From positions 3,224,001-3,288,000 of the forward strand of contig CP085828.1 in the NCBI GenBank assembly GCA_020809705.1: a DNA stretch of 64,000 bases, given 5' to 3'. This document shows, piece after piece, positions 23,208 to 34,632 of this stretch (position 1 is the first letter of the stretch; each line of letters opens with the position of its first letter). The DNA comes from Calonectria ilicicola. Taxonomy: Eukaryota; Ascomycota; Sordariomycetes; Hypocreales; Nectriaceae. The position numbers and the translations under genes were made by a program. The notes under the pieces are model-generated. The model was given only the letters and a program-made list of their open reading frames with translations, was not told the origin of the DNA and did not search any database.

Positions 23208-25562
23208 TTATCCAACATCTGGTAGTGACTCGGCGCCTCTATGTGATCCTCTTTTCCTTCTTTTTAAGTCTTCAAACTTTTCGCTGATGGTGACTGACTC
23301 GCCTGACAATCGAGCCTTTACTCTTCCTTCGCCAAGTTCCTCGAGCGTCTTTGGCTCAAGATACTTTTTCTCGTCGTAGACTGTCCAACGTTGCAAGTCG
23401 GGCAAGTAAGCCCAGGAGAAAATGGCACCAATGGCGGCCACGGAACCAAATATGAGAAAGATAAGACCTTGACGGGTGTCGCTCTTGTACGATCGGTTGA
23501 TACCGTAAACAACGAGGACAGCCACGAGACTTCCGAGCTTTCCGGCGGCTGCAGAGATGCCGTGGCAGGTAGAGCGATAACAAGTCGGGAAGATTTCGGC
23601 CGGAATCATAAATGTTAGCGTATTTGGGCCTAGCGTCAACCGTCAGCATCTTGTTTAAAGGTAAGCATTCTTTGGTCCAAGCCTACCAAAGTTGAAAATA
23701 AAATGGCAAATGGCCACAAAAACGACTGTTGCAGGGGCTCCTTTTTGCTGGTGAACACCGTAGTAAACGCAGCCAGTAATGACAAGAAATAGGGTTAGGA
23801 TAAGGAACGAAGCTGTGAGCCACAGCCTCCGAGGGATTCGGTTTGCGAAAACAACAAAACAGGCGCTGCCAGCGATTGAGGCAAGGGAAACGGTTAGGAG
23901 ATATTGTTTTGTTTGTTCGATCATAACATCGTAGATTGTATTACACGGGTGCGTGGCGTCAGTTGACCAGACAGGTAGACCGTCTTTCTCCCATTTTGGC
24001 AAGGTCGAGTTAGGTATATCATAGCACCACAGACTATCGTTGATGGGTGTCGACTTTGTTGTTGCCCACATGCCGGCAAGAGTGCCTCTGTTATCCAGGC
24101 TCATACCATAGAACCCTACATCAAGGAAGAACCATGTGGCAGCAGTTCCGAGGAGATACGCCCAGTTTCCGTCCCGGATGAAGTAGTTATACATGTCTTG
24201 CTTTGAGAATTGGATGGGCATTGGTTGGGGGGAGTTGGACAGATGCATTGCATTTTGAGAATTCATCTGGTATGAATTAGCCCCATGGCCACCGTTTGCA
24301 GGGCTCATCTGGTATGCTGTCATATGTGTGTTGCCGTTGGGAGGGTACATCGGGTATCCTGTGTTGCCGCTATGACCAAATCCATCGGGTGGTGGAGGGG
24401 GACCGTTCTGGCCCTGTGGGGCACCGTAGATCCGCTGGGTGTTCATGAGCGCAATGGCGGGTTTGTTCCGAACCTCGAGATCGTAGATGCCGCAGTCGAA
24501 AAGGAAAAATCGGAAAATGATGGCAAGCAGCGCAGGCACGGCGCCAGATCCAATGACGATGCGCCATATCCCATCTACGGCTTTTCGGCATTCCTCCAAG
24601 TGCGTGTTGTCGATGCCGCAGCGCATCCCGCGAAGATTGTGGGTCCTTTCGAAGCCGAGCAGAACAAATAGACCTACGAGTTGCGCCAAAGCTTGGCCGA
24701 TGGGCTGCATCATGAAAACGCTCGAAATCATGCTGGCTCTGGATTGTGTACTCGACCATTCCGAGGTTATCACTGCGCTGAGGGGATATTCGGCGCCAAT
24801 TCCTACACGATGAAGCTGTGAGTATTAGTCCTATCCAGTTGGTTGAGCCAAGTGAGGGGTTCTGCGCACCGATTCCCATGACAAAACGCCACCAGATGAA
24901 AAGGCCCAAGAAAGAGAGGTCGCCGTAGCCATGGCTACTGGTTGCGACACCAATGGTTGATACAATAACAAGAACTAGTTCGATACCATAAAGACGAGTT
25001 CTGCCATAGCGATCGGCAAGGTAGCCAAACAGCAGTTGGCCGATGACGGAGCCGAGAAGGGTGAAGAAGTTGATCAGTAGGCTATATATATCGCCACCGT
25101 CGGGCCAGTAAACGAATGCGATGGACGTGGTAATGACGTTTGTGGAAAAAAGATTATACCTGGAGCCATTGAAGACCCATTGTCAGCTTCGTCAAACGAA
25201 GGGCAGCTGCGCAATTCAGTAGACGTACGAGTCAGTCAGGAAGCCCGAGGCAGCAACACCCCAAATGCGCAGGTTCCACGAGTTAAGATCAAGTTCATAT
25301 CGTAATTGTTGTCGATCCTATGTATGGAACACGACAAGTTAGTGTTGGTCTTAGCGATGCAATGACATGACAGGGTATCCATCGGTTGTCTTCTTGCTTG
25401 GATGGGTCCGACGCAGGCAAGTGAGTGGATGGAGATGGGGAACAGTGCAAAATAGGCAACTCGCTTCTTTCTTACCTGAGTGTCTTGGGACGGCAAAGCA
25501 GAGCTATCAGAACCTAGAAAACCGCGGTTTGGGCGCATCGAACGCCGGGAAAAGATGGCCAT
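23208..25562 (-). CDS. MFS transporter of the phosphate:H+ symporter (PHO84-like) family
   Basis: Plasma-membrane carrier, likely for inorganic phosphate or a phosphate ester. Five exons, 25562-25476, 25317-25229, 25159-24870, 24802-23687 and 23629-23208, give 667 residues. Introns are 158, 69, 67 and 57 nt. The MFS loop 2-3 signature reads [14 protein letters not shown]. The family-typical [18 protein letters not shown] is restored exactly across intron 3, and [19 protein letters not shown] across intron 4. About twelve hydrophobic segments are present. The central cytosolic loop (about residues 276-355) carries a Pro/Gly/Asn/Met/Gln-rich insert. Two presumed external loops have Cys residues ([11 protein letters not shown], and a second with Cys before the next helix), unlike yeast Pho84. 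A glycerophosphodiester carrier of the same superfamily is the main alternative. Confidence is high for the superfamily and moderate for the substrate. Confidence 0.88.
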
Positions 25563-25981
25563 GGTATGCGACGAGGGCCGAATGCAGTGGGATGCGATGC
25601 GACGCGTTGAAGCTCGCGGGCTTCCGGGATGCGAATGGTCTGAGCCGGGCTTGCGGGCGATTTTGCTAGGTGCAGCAGGAGCTGGCGATCGCAGTCTCAA
25701 GACCAAACGGCCTGGCGTGGAGGTGCGGATGGGAGAGATCCAGCGAGCACAGCAGCGCAAATCGAACTATCATGGCCGTACCATTTGCTGGGGGAGGAGG
25801 GGCGGGAGGAAAGAGAAGAAGAGATACGGCGATTCAGTTCGGTCGCCAAAGGATCGAGAAGGCTGCAGCAGCGGAGGTGGTGCGGAAGACCGGGAGGCCA
25901 TCGCAGGAACAGTGCGGACGCCGTGGGCTGACAGTGCGCCAAGCAGCCGCCTGTAGCGTGCAACTGCCCGCGGACGAGGTG

Positions 25982-26014
25982 GGCTGTAGCTTGGCTGTAG
26001 CTTGGCGGCAGCTT
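25982..26014. repeat. 11 bp tandem repeat, three units
   Basis: Two perfect GGCTGTAGCTT units followed by a third with two changes, lying about 420 bp upstream of the transporter start codon. No function is evident. Confidence 0.75.
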
Positions 26015-29000
26015 GGCCGGCTCTGTGGCGAGTCCTAGTGGCTGGGCTGGGCTCTCGGCTTGAGCTAAGGCGGTGGTGCGTGGGCTGAATCTGGGCGCGA
26101 GGGCTCCAGGCGGGAATGGGAGAATGAGGTTGTGAGTGCTGCGTCGGGTGGCGGCGAGTAATAGCTACCTCGCGAGCAGGCATGTGCAGTGCGAGTCCCC
26201 ATCCTTCCTAGAGCGCCGCAGCTGAGTACCCAGTACGCATGCCAGTGCGCCGTAGTGCAGGACATGGGGGGAAAAAAAAGTCCAGTTCATGCTCCAAAAA
26301 GGAGCACAGGGCAGCGCGGATTCAATGGGTCTAGATCGAGGAGCTGAGCCTAGCCCGGCGGGAATCTCCCGGGGATGCGATTTCCACGGTTACAACAGTT
26401 TGGGGTTCTGCCTCACGCAGTGAGGGGCTGCCCCTTGAAGGCGTGCAAATCATGCCGTTCGGTAGCCTTTGGCGGGCGCGACGGTACGCGGCCCAAGAGC
26501 CTATTGACTTGGTGTGCATACATGCCACATGCACATATCATGTACCACTTCAATGTGTGTGGGAGTGCCAGGGCCCCTGTGAATATTTCCCATCTCAACT
26601 TGGGCGGCCGGGGCCCCATCGCAGAAACCAGCCAACTCTGGGACCTGCCAGGACTAGCACCGACCAGGGCACCCCGGGGCATTTGTGCTAGTGGTGGGAA
26701 GGGTTGCGTCAGGGCATGTCAAAAGGAAAGAAAAAAACTTCATCGTCTAAAATGGTCAAATTTGGGGGTGGGTTCCGCTAAATGCTGTGAGACACGCTCA
26801 ACGTCAAAGGAAGCGAGCACGTGGTGTTGAGCCACTGTAGAACGATCCCGAAATTCCGTGGGGGGAGGGCCAAGTTTTAACATCAATCTACACTTCCATC
26901 CTTAGGTGACATCTTAGCTAGCCAATTCTGGTTCAGCTCCAGGGCAAGTTCCGTGGCCTTGACTCAGATCGACTTGATCAAGACTAATGCGAAAAAAAAG
27001 ATAATTGATAAATGAATAAAAGTAAACAGAAGGGGGAGGGGGGTTATGTACCCTTATGAATCTTTTCTCATGGCTTCGTCCTGAGACTCGCTCTCATTTC
27101 TCATTGGAGCCGGAGATTGCCTGTAAGCCCCCAAGAATTTGTCGGAGGTTGACTGTTATTTTTCGTACCTCTGATTGGCTAGCTAAACCATCAAAGTCTT
27201 CGACTACTCCAGTGTGTGGATTCAGCACGTGTTAATTTCCAGGAGAAGGCAGTGGATATCCGAAGCACAATGTATTACTACCGGGGGTGACACGATAATC
27301 CTTTGCAGGACTAATATCAATAAAAGCTGCACAGGTAGAAAGATGATATGTATCAATGTCGGTTTATCAAACTTAATGCATGTCGAGCCTGTCGATACAA
27401 CGGCAAGCCAAAACCTAACCCAGCCAGGTGTGAGGGAGGGACGTGCGAGCACAATGGATGCAATTGGTGATCCGGACATGCGGTAGTGCCCGTGAGCATG
27501 CCATGTCCTTGCCCTTGGCTATCGAAAGGGCTCGAGTGAGATAGCCCGATCCTGAGGGGTCGGAACCTCGCCATCGACTTCGATATCGGTTGTCACTGAA
27601 CTGGGCTCTCCCATCCACAACATTGCCTTATCTCCACTAGGCCCTCGTCGGGGATCATGCCCGGTAGGCCGGGGATGACGATGATGGTGGAAGTGGTGGG
27701 CGGATGGATCATCAACGACGTATTCATCCCGCCATTACGAGCAACCTCGTTCAGGATAAGCTTGTTGTAGTAAACGCGGATGTGTGTGTGCAAGCATCGT
27801 CCTCCTATACCGGCCGACTCCCAACTCTAATGACGCCACGGATAGCATTGCTGCCTTACTAGTGGCTAGCAGTAAGCAAAAAGAGCCACGAGAGCATGCT
27901 TGTCCGAGAAAGATGGGGAGAAAAAAAGAAAGAAAAACGAGTGTTGGGCACAACCAATGCCGAGTCTACCCACCCTTGAACGCAATCACGCAGTGGTACA
28001 CAACTCAAGTGGCGCATTCATTAATATCCATACCCACATGCCGACACACGATGACCCAACGGCGCAGTGCATACGTACGAGGAAATGAACTCGTCAGTCA
28101 GGTTCGGGGCCAGACGGCTGGGACCGACTTGCGGCTGCCGGGAATGCATCCGAAGACGAGGTAGAAGCTTGGTGTCAAAGGGTCTCCACGCGCGACCCAA
28201 CGCTAAAAGCATGCAAAACTGAACAGGGACAAGTTGAAGACCAAGAAGCACCCAAGCACACGAGTTGCTGGGTAGGATCGAACGGACGGCGAACCCAAGC
28301 AGCTGGAACCAAAATCGCCTTCATGTAGCTGGGACCCTCCCCAAGAACTACAACGGGGACAAGGTTTGCGCCTGGAGAGAGGGCATCAATGGGCATCATC
28401 AGCCCAAAAAAGAGGGGTCTCGCGCTGTCATGCTCGCGATAGGGCAGTCGTCAATTGTTCTGTTTTCGAATTCATCCCCATGCAACCCACATGCCTGCCC
28501 ATCCGTGGTCGGGCCCCTGGCAGACCCCGGCGCTCTAATGCCGGGGTATTCCTCCGTCCTGGGGCCCCCAGCAATCAGAGAGCCGCATTGGCCCCCGTGC
28601 GCGATGCTCCCGCCATCAGTGGACTACCAATCGAAGACAAGCTTCCCTCCATGTGGCGGTGGCCCTTGGCTCTCCGGACTCGAGGAGGCTCTCAAGGCGC
28701 CCAGCGTACTTCTGAACCTAGCCAGGATAGCTGCTGCACGCCGCCGTCGCTTGTGTTGGGCGATGCTGGGCGATGCTGGGCGGGCTGCCGGACCCAGCCG
28801 TCGTCAATTGGACCCCATCATCGTGTTGTCATCAACTGGGAGTGGAAACAGGGACATGGGCGAAGGCATTCGACATAGCCTAAGCGGCTGCTGCGAGTGC
28901 AGATACATGCCTAGGTAGTTGGTGGTGGATGAGGCACACACCCGCTGGCTCCTGGCAGCGCAGCGCAGTGCAGGCCAGGCGCAGGCGCACGCAGGCGCAT

Positions 29001-29401
29001 GGGCGAGTCAACCAAGCGCGTGCGTGCCGCTCCAGCTGTGCCCCTCGCTCCTCCATCTGGTAACTCGGCGACTTTGTCTTGTGTCGTAAACCGCAACGAA
29101 CACGATGCAAGATGCTTGGTCGCGGATGGCCTAGCTCTCCCGACGACCGCGACGCTCACCCACTTGCTCTAGCATCTTCGGCCGCCAGCCTAGAGCCCCG
29201 TAATTTCGCCCATTGGCTCCCGGCTTGGAGACGAGCGTCTTTCTGCGAGAGTTTCGTGATCCGTCCCGTCCGTCAGTCGTGTGAGCACCCCGCGGTTGCA
29301 TAAAGGGAAAAAAAAAAAAATTCAAGTGAGACTTGCGATTGCGACTGCGACGTCAGGCTGCCTGCAGCTACCTGCATCCCGTCTACATATCTACCATCTG
29401 C

Positions 29402-29424
29402 CTCTCTCTCTCTCTCTCTCTCTC
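29402..29424. repeat. (CT)n dinucleotide microsatellite
   Basis: Uninterrupted CT run of 23 nt within the pyrimidine-rich region upstream of the gene at 29963. Such tracts are common in fungal 5' leaders. Confidence 0.85.
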
Positions 29425-29696
29425 GTGGTCGCCACATTGGGGTAACTGCTGCATCTCTCCCCCAGCATCCAACCATATCAACCCATGTCAATCTGTTTCC
29501 CCCGAGGGTGTGCATACATCTGAGTCCGCGTCCTGCCTGGAGTCCTACTCGGCTCGAAAGAGAGAAAGCTTGTGTCTAGAGCTTCCGCGAAAGACGTGCC
29601 CGCGTGCGTCCCTGTGCCTCAATCCCTGGGTGAGAGGGCTTCTCAGACCAAATTGCATCGGCGCACGCGAGACGTCTGCCCGACTTTGCCGCGTAT

Positions 29697-29721
29697 TTTG
29701 CTTTGCTTTGCTTTGCCTTGC
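29697..29721. repeat. (TTTGC)n pentanucleotide repeat
   Basis: Four TTTGC units and one CTTGC unit in the probable 5' leader of the gene at 29963. Confidence 0.8.
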
Positions 29722-29962
29722 CTCGTCGTCGCTGTTTTGCCGTCTCGGCTCCCGTTGTCCTCGTCCGCTCCATCACAGCCCCCTCCATCTCCAAGGGCGG
29801 TGCGGACTCTCGACTACACGCCCTACCCCAGTCCCGATGATACGGATCTTCAAGACGGCGCCGGCACAAACCATATACCCTCTTCTCCTCGTCTTGGCCG
29901 TGTCATGACATGTCCCCACCGCTCGGTCAACATTCTTGCCCACGACTGCAACCAGCGACAGC

Positions 29963-31343
29963 ATGTCCTCCTCGGGCTCGTCCTTTACTTCGTCGTCGCT
30001 CGGTCGCCCGCCAACCTATGGACGAACTTATGCCAGTCCTGTTGACTCGACCTGGACTCCGACATCCGGCATCTCGACTATATCTGCGCCGACCACCGAG
30101 GGCTCAGCAACACACACTTCCACCCTTGACCTCGGTCCCCCCGGCTACCAAGCAACAATGTGCGTTTCACCAGCCCCGTTTCTAGCATGCAAGAGGGGCC
30201 TGGCCTCATTGCGGCTGTTGTTGTTTTTCAGGCTCTGACTATTTTCTCTTTTTTTTTTTTCTAGAATTCTTTTCCAAGACACTCCCGATGAGCGAGTGGT
30301 GTACTTGGGCCCATGGGAGGTGGTGGGTTCTGAACAACGCCGCATTCTCTGGCAAGGCAGTTACCAGAGTGAAATCCTAGAGCATTACCGTGAGCATGAT
30401 TCTATCCTCTTCGTCATTGCGCATTGGCAGATTGATTGACGGTTTCAGTGCCTTCTGACATCCCTTCGGACGTTCATCCCCATACCCTCCACTCGCGCCA
30501 TCGCCCATACTATGACCCCGCAGACATGGAACGATATGTTACCTTTCAAGAGCCTCACCGAATCCGCTACACGAACGACGAGGGCGTCTGTATTCATGAC
30601 CAATACATCAAAGTTCGATACGAATTCACAACAGTCGAAGGCTCCATCCAATTCCAGGGCGACGTTCGCCGCAAAGACCTAGTCGACTTCTACGACGTGG
30701 ACGTCGCTTGGACGAATGTACACGGTCGCACTGATAGTTTTGGGAAAGTAAAAGGTATCGGAGCCATACAGAGACTCAAGCTCTGGCGAGATCGTTATAC
30801 GACGTATCACTCGCTCAGTATTTGCGCCAATAAGATCGACAACCAATACCGCGATTACGAAATACACAACTTTGATGGCGAAATCCGCGGACGGGAAGAC
30901 CGGATGAAGCAGCTCAAGCTCTACACAAACGGCCGACGCTCCAGCGCAACCGAGGAGCAGCAGCACTACCGCAGGTTCAACATCCCCCGAATGAGGTCGT
31001 CTCGAGGAAGGACGGGCAGCTCATCCGAAGCCGGCCCGAGCCAGTCGCCGCTTGACATACGATACTTGGGTATTCAATTTACCGATCGTCAAGGTATTCC
31101 TTACCCCATGAAAACTTCCATTGGCTTTCTTCACACCCCGCGAACAAGAAGGTTGTCAGTCTCGCAGTTAGCTAACAGTCACCAGCATATCGCCGATTCC
31201 TCGAAACATGGCTATATTGCCATAGCAGTGATCGCGAGTTCAATGGCGTCCCATTCCCACCCAACCACTTCGAGCTGCCTTCGCCGCAGATAATGCCCCT
31301 CGATACCGTTACCGAACCATCGGGCTCGGGCGAGGCGTCCTGA
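29963..31343 (+). CDS. Conserved-looking protein of unknown function
   Basis: I do not recognise this protein. Four exons, 29963-30159, 30265-30389, 30449-31093 and 31186-31343, give 374 residues. Introns of 105, 59 and 92 nt have GT-AG ends. The first acceptor follows a long T-rich tract, and each join keeps frame. The N-terminal ~60 residues are Ser/Thr-rich and probably disordered. A folded-looking core follows, rich in aromatic and charged residues (for example LGPWEVVGSEQRRILWQG and VTFQEPHRIRYTNDEG). The next part has alternating hydrophobic and polar patches resembling beta strands. Around residues 280-305 there is a basic, Ser/Arg-rich linker. The end, RRFLETWLYCHSDREFNGVP, may be a helix. 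No signal peptide, membrane segment or catalytic motif is evident. It is the upstream tandem neighbour of acetate kinase, 0.5 kb away. The last intron is the least certain join. Confidence 0.8.
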
Positions 31344-31844
31344 ACGATGGCGCAGCCAGTAGCACCACTACCCCGAGCCACATGTTGCAGCAGCATGCAG
31401 GTGGGGTGATAGCCTTTGCAGGACAAACGCAACGCGACGCAACGCAATGCAGCAACAGCAACAGCGCACCTACATTACAGAGGTAACGGTTGCAGCACCT
31501 GTCAGGAAGACCTAGACCTGGTGTGATTTCGGCGCCGTTGGGAGGCGGATGACAGCAGTGCGCATACTTGCTGCGCGACCACATGCCACTATAGCATGCC
31601 ACCAGGGTCCCGTCTAACACCCGTGGCCAGACTGCAGACGCACTCCCCGAGCACCCCACACACACCAACCCCGCGACGTCAGATCATAGTGTGTCGTCAT
31701 TAAGCGATGCACCTCGCCGACATATGCTATCCTGATGTTGGCAATTGTGGTGATAAATAGCTCTCCATTGCTACTTCCATGGATGATATTAACGCCATCC
31801 CTTCTCATTGATCCTATCTTATCTCATCGCACCAATTGCCTCCC
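31344..31844. promoter_or_regulatory. Spacer and probable promoter of acetate kinase
   Basis: This 0.5 kb between tandem genes holds the 3' flank of the unknown gene and the acetate kinase promoter. A short (ACGCA)-like degenerate repeat occurs near 31427-31446. No gene is supportable. Confidence 0.5.
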
Positions 31845-33214
31845 ATGAAGGTCATCCTCGCCATCAACGCCGGCTCCAGCTCGGTCAAGATATCCGTCTT
31901 CACAGCCCAGCACAATCAAAAGCCCTGCCAGATTGCAGACACTCAGGTCAGCGGTCTCACCGCGCCACCCGCCCAGCTCACCTATGTTCGCCGGGGTGAA
32001 AGTCTCATCAAGGGCAAGGCGGTCGCTGAAGAAGTCAAAAACCAAGACGACGCCTTCGACTTGCTTCTCAAGACGCTCATTGATGATCAAGAACTGGAAG
32101 AGATCAAATCCAAAAGCGACATCTCCATCGCGTGCCATCGCATCGTCCATGGCGGCGACTACGACAGGTCACAAATTATCACACAAGACACCTACCACCA
32201 TCTTGAAGAACTGAGTGATCTCGCACCGCTACACAATGGCGTAGCACTCGGCATTGTCGACACTTGTATCAGACTTCTTCCAGATGCTATAAACGTCGCC
32301 TGCTTCGACTCCCAGTTCCATGCGACACTTCCGCCTCACATCTACACATATCCGATCAACCCGCAAATCGCAAAGAGCAACCGGCTCCGCAAATACGGCT
32401 TCCATGGCATTAGTTATGCCTTCATCACGAGGTCTGTCGCAGAGTTCCTCGCCAAGGATGTCGGCTCCCTAAATATCATTGCCCTGCACCTTGGCAGCGG
32501 CGCCAGCGCGTGCGCCATCAAGGACGGCAAAAGCTGGGATACTAGCATGGGATTGACACCGCTGGCTGGTCTTCCCGGTGCCACCCGGAGTGGCAGTGTA
32601 GATCCAAGGTATGTGTCTCCGAGTGAAACCAAACCGCCGATAATTGGCAAGTTGCAATACAAGCCGTCGACGATCAAATCGCAATATTTCTTCTCATCAA
32701 GTACATATACTGATTCTATCGATTTTACAGCCTTGTCTTCCACTATGCCAGTGATGTTGGAAAGCTCTCTCCAGCCTCAACCAAGCATCTCCATATTTCT
32801 GTAGCCGAGGAAATTCTCAATAAAAAGAGCGGCTGGAAAGCCATGACGGGTACGACTAATTTTGGTACTGTCGCTGCCTCCGAAGATCCTGCTTGTCGCC
32901 TTGCCTTCGGCATATTTGTGGACCGAGTATGCGGTTTCATCGGATCCTACTATGTGACCCTCGGCGGCAAAGTTGACGCCATCGTATTCGCTGGAGGCAT
33001 AGGCGAGCGCAGCTCCAAGCTCCGTGCTGCCGTCATCGACCGAGTCTCGTGTCTCGGCTTCAACATCGACGAGGCCCGCAACAACAAGCCTCTTACGGAT
33101 ACCATCCAGGATCTCACGGCTGAGACTTCTCAGCATCGCATTCTTATCTGCCAAACAGACGAACAGTTCGAAATGGCTCGTTTGTGTGCCGAAAAGGATG
33201 ACTTGTGGGCATGA
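31845..33214 (+). CDS. ack: Acetate kinase
   Basis: Cytosolic enzyme interconverting acetyl phosphate + ADP and acetate + ATP. In fungi it is thought to work with phosphoketolase (Xfp). Two exons, 31845-32608 and 32731-33214, give 415 residues, close to the usual ~400-430. The 122 nt intron has a gtatgt donor and a TTTTACAG acceptor. The ASKHA-fold motifs are in order: NAGSSSVK at residues 8-15, CHRIVHGG, the active-site-type YGFHGISY, the phosphate-binding HLGSGASAC, the TPLAGLPGATRSGSVDP loop that crosses the intron, and AGGIGERSS. The C-terminal ICQTDEQFEMAR matches the end of the family. The start is the first ATG. An upstream in-frame TTG at 31836 is not needed. No phosphoketolase gene is present in this window. 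Bacterial origin would be a long-standing matter, and nothing in base composition singles this gene out. Confidence 0.96.
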
Positions 33215-34632
33215 TATGAGACTGGCGCACAAAGATGGATGTCTCTAAATGCTTATCCGTGTGTTCACCAGCCATAGCGAAGCCAACTCATTACATGGCC
33301 AAAAGAGGTGAGAAGTCGGACATGGAGGCCAAGTACTAGTACCCTTGGTATTGGATTCGCTTTATGATCATTTCTTACTTTTTGCATGTATATTTTCACG
33401 ACATATCACGCCAGATTATGATTTTATTGGGCAATGGGTGGCAATTATGTAATTTTCTGTAGTTACTCAACCAATCAAGACTCAACCGAAACATTTAGCA
33501 TAAAGGATTACAAAAGACGGGGAGAGATGGAAAAAAAAACGGCCAATAAATTTCAAAAATAGCACCATCGCGCGCGCGCTTGAACATCCATGCCTCCGTT
33601 CAAATGTGACCCGTCTAGTCCAGTTGTACCAACAGATGCGTCGGGAAAATAAGGCACATGGTGAGCCTCTAGACACGCTCAACATGTTTCTGAGGTGACG
33701 CAGGGATCCATCAGACATGCCCAATCATCAATGCACATGATGCATAGTCCCAATGTCATTCCAATCACCGTCATGTCAGGTCATTTTGCTCGAGTCAACA
33801 CACCACCATATTTTACAACCCAACGTTATGTTTCTATCCTAGGCAAGTTGCGTTCACGTGGATCTTGACAATCGTTCATGGTATCAAAAAGTGGTATCAA
33901 TTCCGGGCCTTGAAGCGCCTCTCTAGAAGGGTCTTCAACTATGTATAGGCTAAACCAAGCCTGGAAACAGATCAAGTTGTCGCGAATTTCGACAACCGCA
34001 GCTATGTACTTGTGGCGCAATGGCAAGAGACGTATATAACCCAGCCATGATGAGCTCCAAAGCGCTCGCTCTCTACTCGGAAGAGCAGTGTCTACCATAG
34101 TTCAAGAGCGCGCCCCAGGCTGCTTCTGAACAAAGACAAAAAAAAACAACACAAAAATCTCCCAACGCCATGCCTTTTTCTCCCCGGGGGGATATTCCCC
34201 AATGGCTTCCTGTCGTCATGTATCTAAAAAACCAGATGAGAGGAAATGTCATGCCAGGCGCCTTTTCGTATACTTTCGACACCGTCCATGTTCAACATGT
34301 CCCAGTAAAAGAAAACCCAAATAAATCAAACATAAAACGCCATTCCGCTGGAGGGGGTGGATAACGCATAATCGTGTAGCCCGCAACCAGTATCTTCCAT
34401 TGCTGAAGAAAGGGAATGAGGAATAAAAAAAGAAAAACAAGTCATGCTTCGTGCCTACGTCGTGTGTGTATCAAGAAGTTGATGGATGTGATGCGAGGAG
34501 GAATCTTGCCGTGATGATGGGTGGAAAGATTATGATTATTAATAAGTCGGTTTCGGTTCATCCACGACAGAGCTTTCGGTGAGGCGGGTGGGTTGTTCGG
34601 TGACGATCAGTCAACTTGGGTGCCAAAGTCGC
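33215..34632. other. Convergent 3' flanks of acetate kinase and the MtfA-like gene
   Basis: 1.4 kb between two stop codons facing each other. AT-rich with several poly-A and poly-T runs (for example near 33530, 34138 and 34425). It probably includes a long 3' UTR for the C2H2 regulator. No gene or RNA was recognised. Confidence 0.5.

Larger units (their letters stand above)
25563..29962. promoter_or_regulatory. 4.4 kb divergent region between the transporter and an unrecognised gene
   Basis: The flanking genes are head to head, so both promoters lie here, but the distance is much larger than promoters need. Open frames are overlapping, short and compositionally odd. None joined into a recognisable protein. 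It contains an 11 bp triple repeat at 25982-26014, a CT microsatellite at 29402-29424 and a TTTGC tract at 29697-29721. Two CACGTG hexamers occur at 26818 and 27226. The 29400-29960 part is pyrimidine-rich and probably the 5' leader of the gene at 29963. Confidence 0.45.

Noticed and set aside
26818..27231. Two CACGTG sites upstream of the phosphate-family transporter, like Pho4/NUC-1 sites
   Set aside because: They are 1.26 and 1.66 kb from the start codon. Other CACGTG copies occur in the window, including inside exons, and the total does not exceed what chance would give for a 6 bp palindrome in 64 kb.
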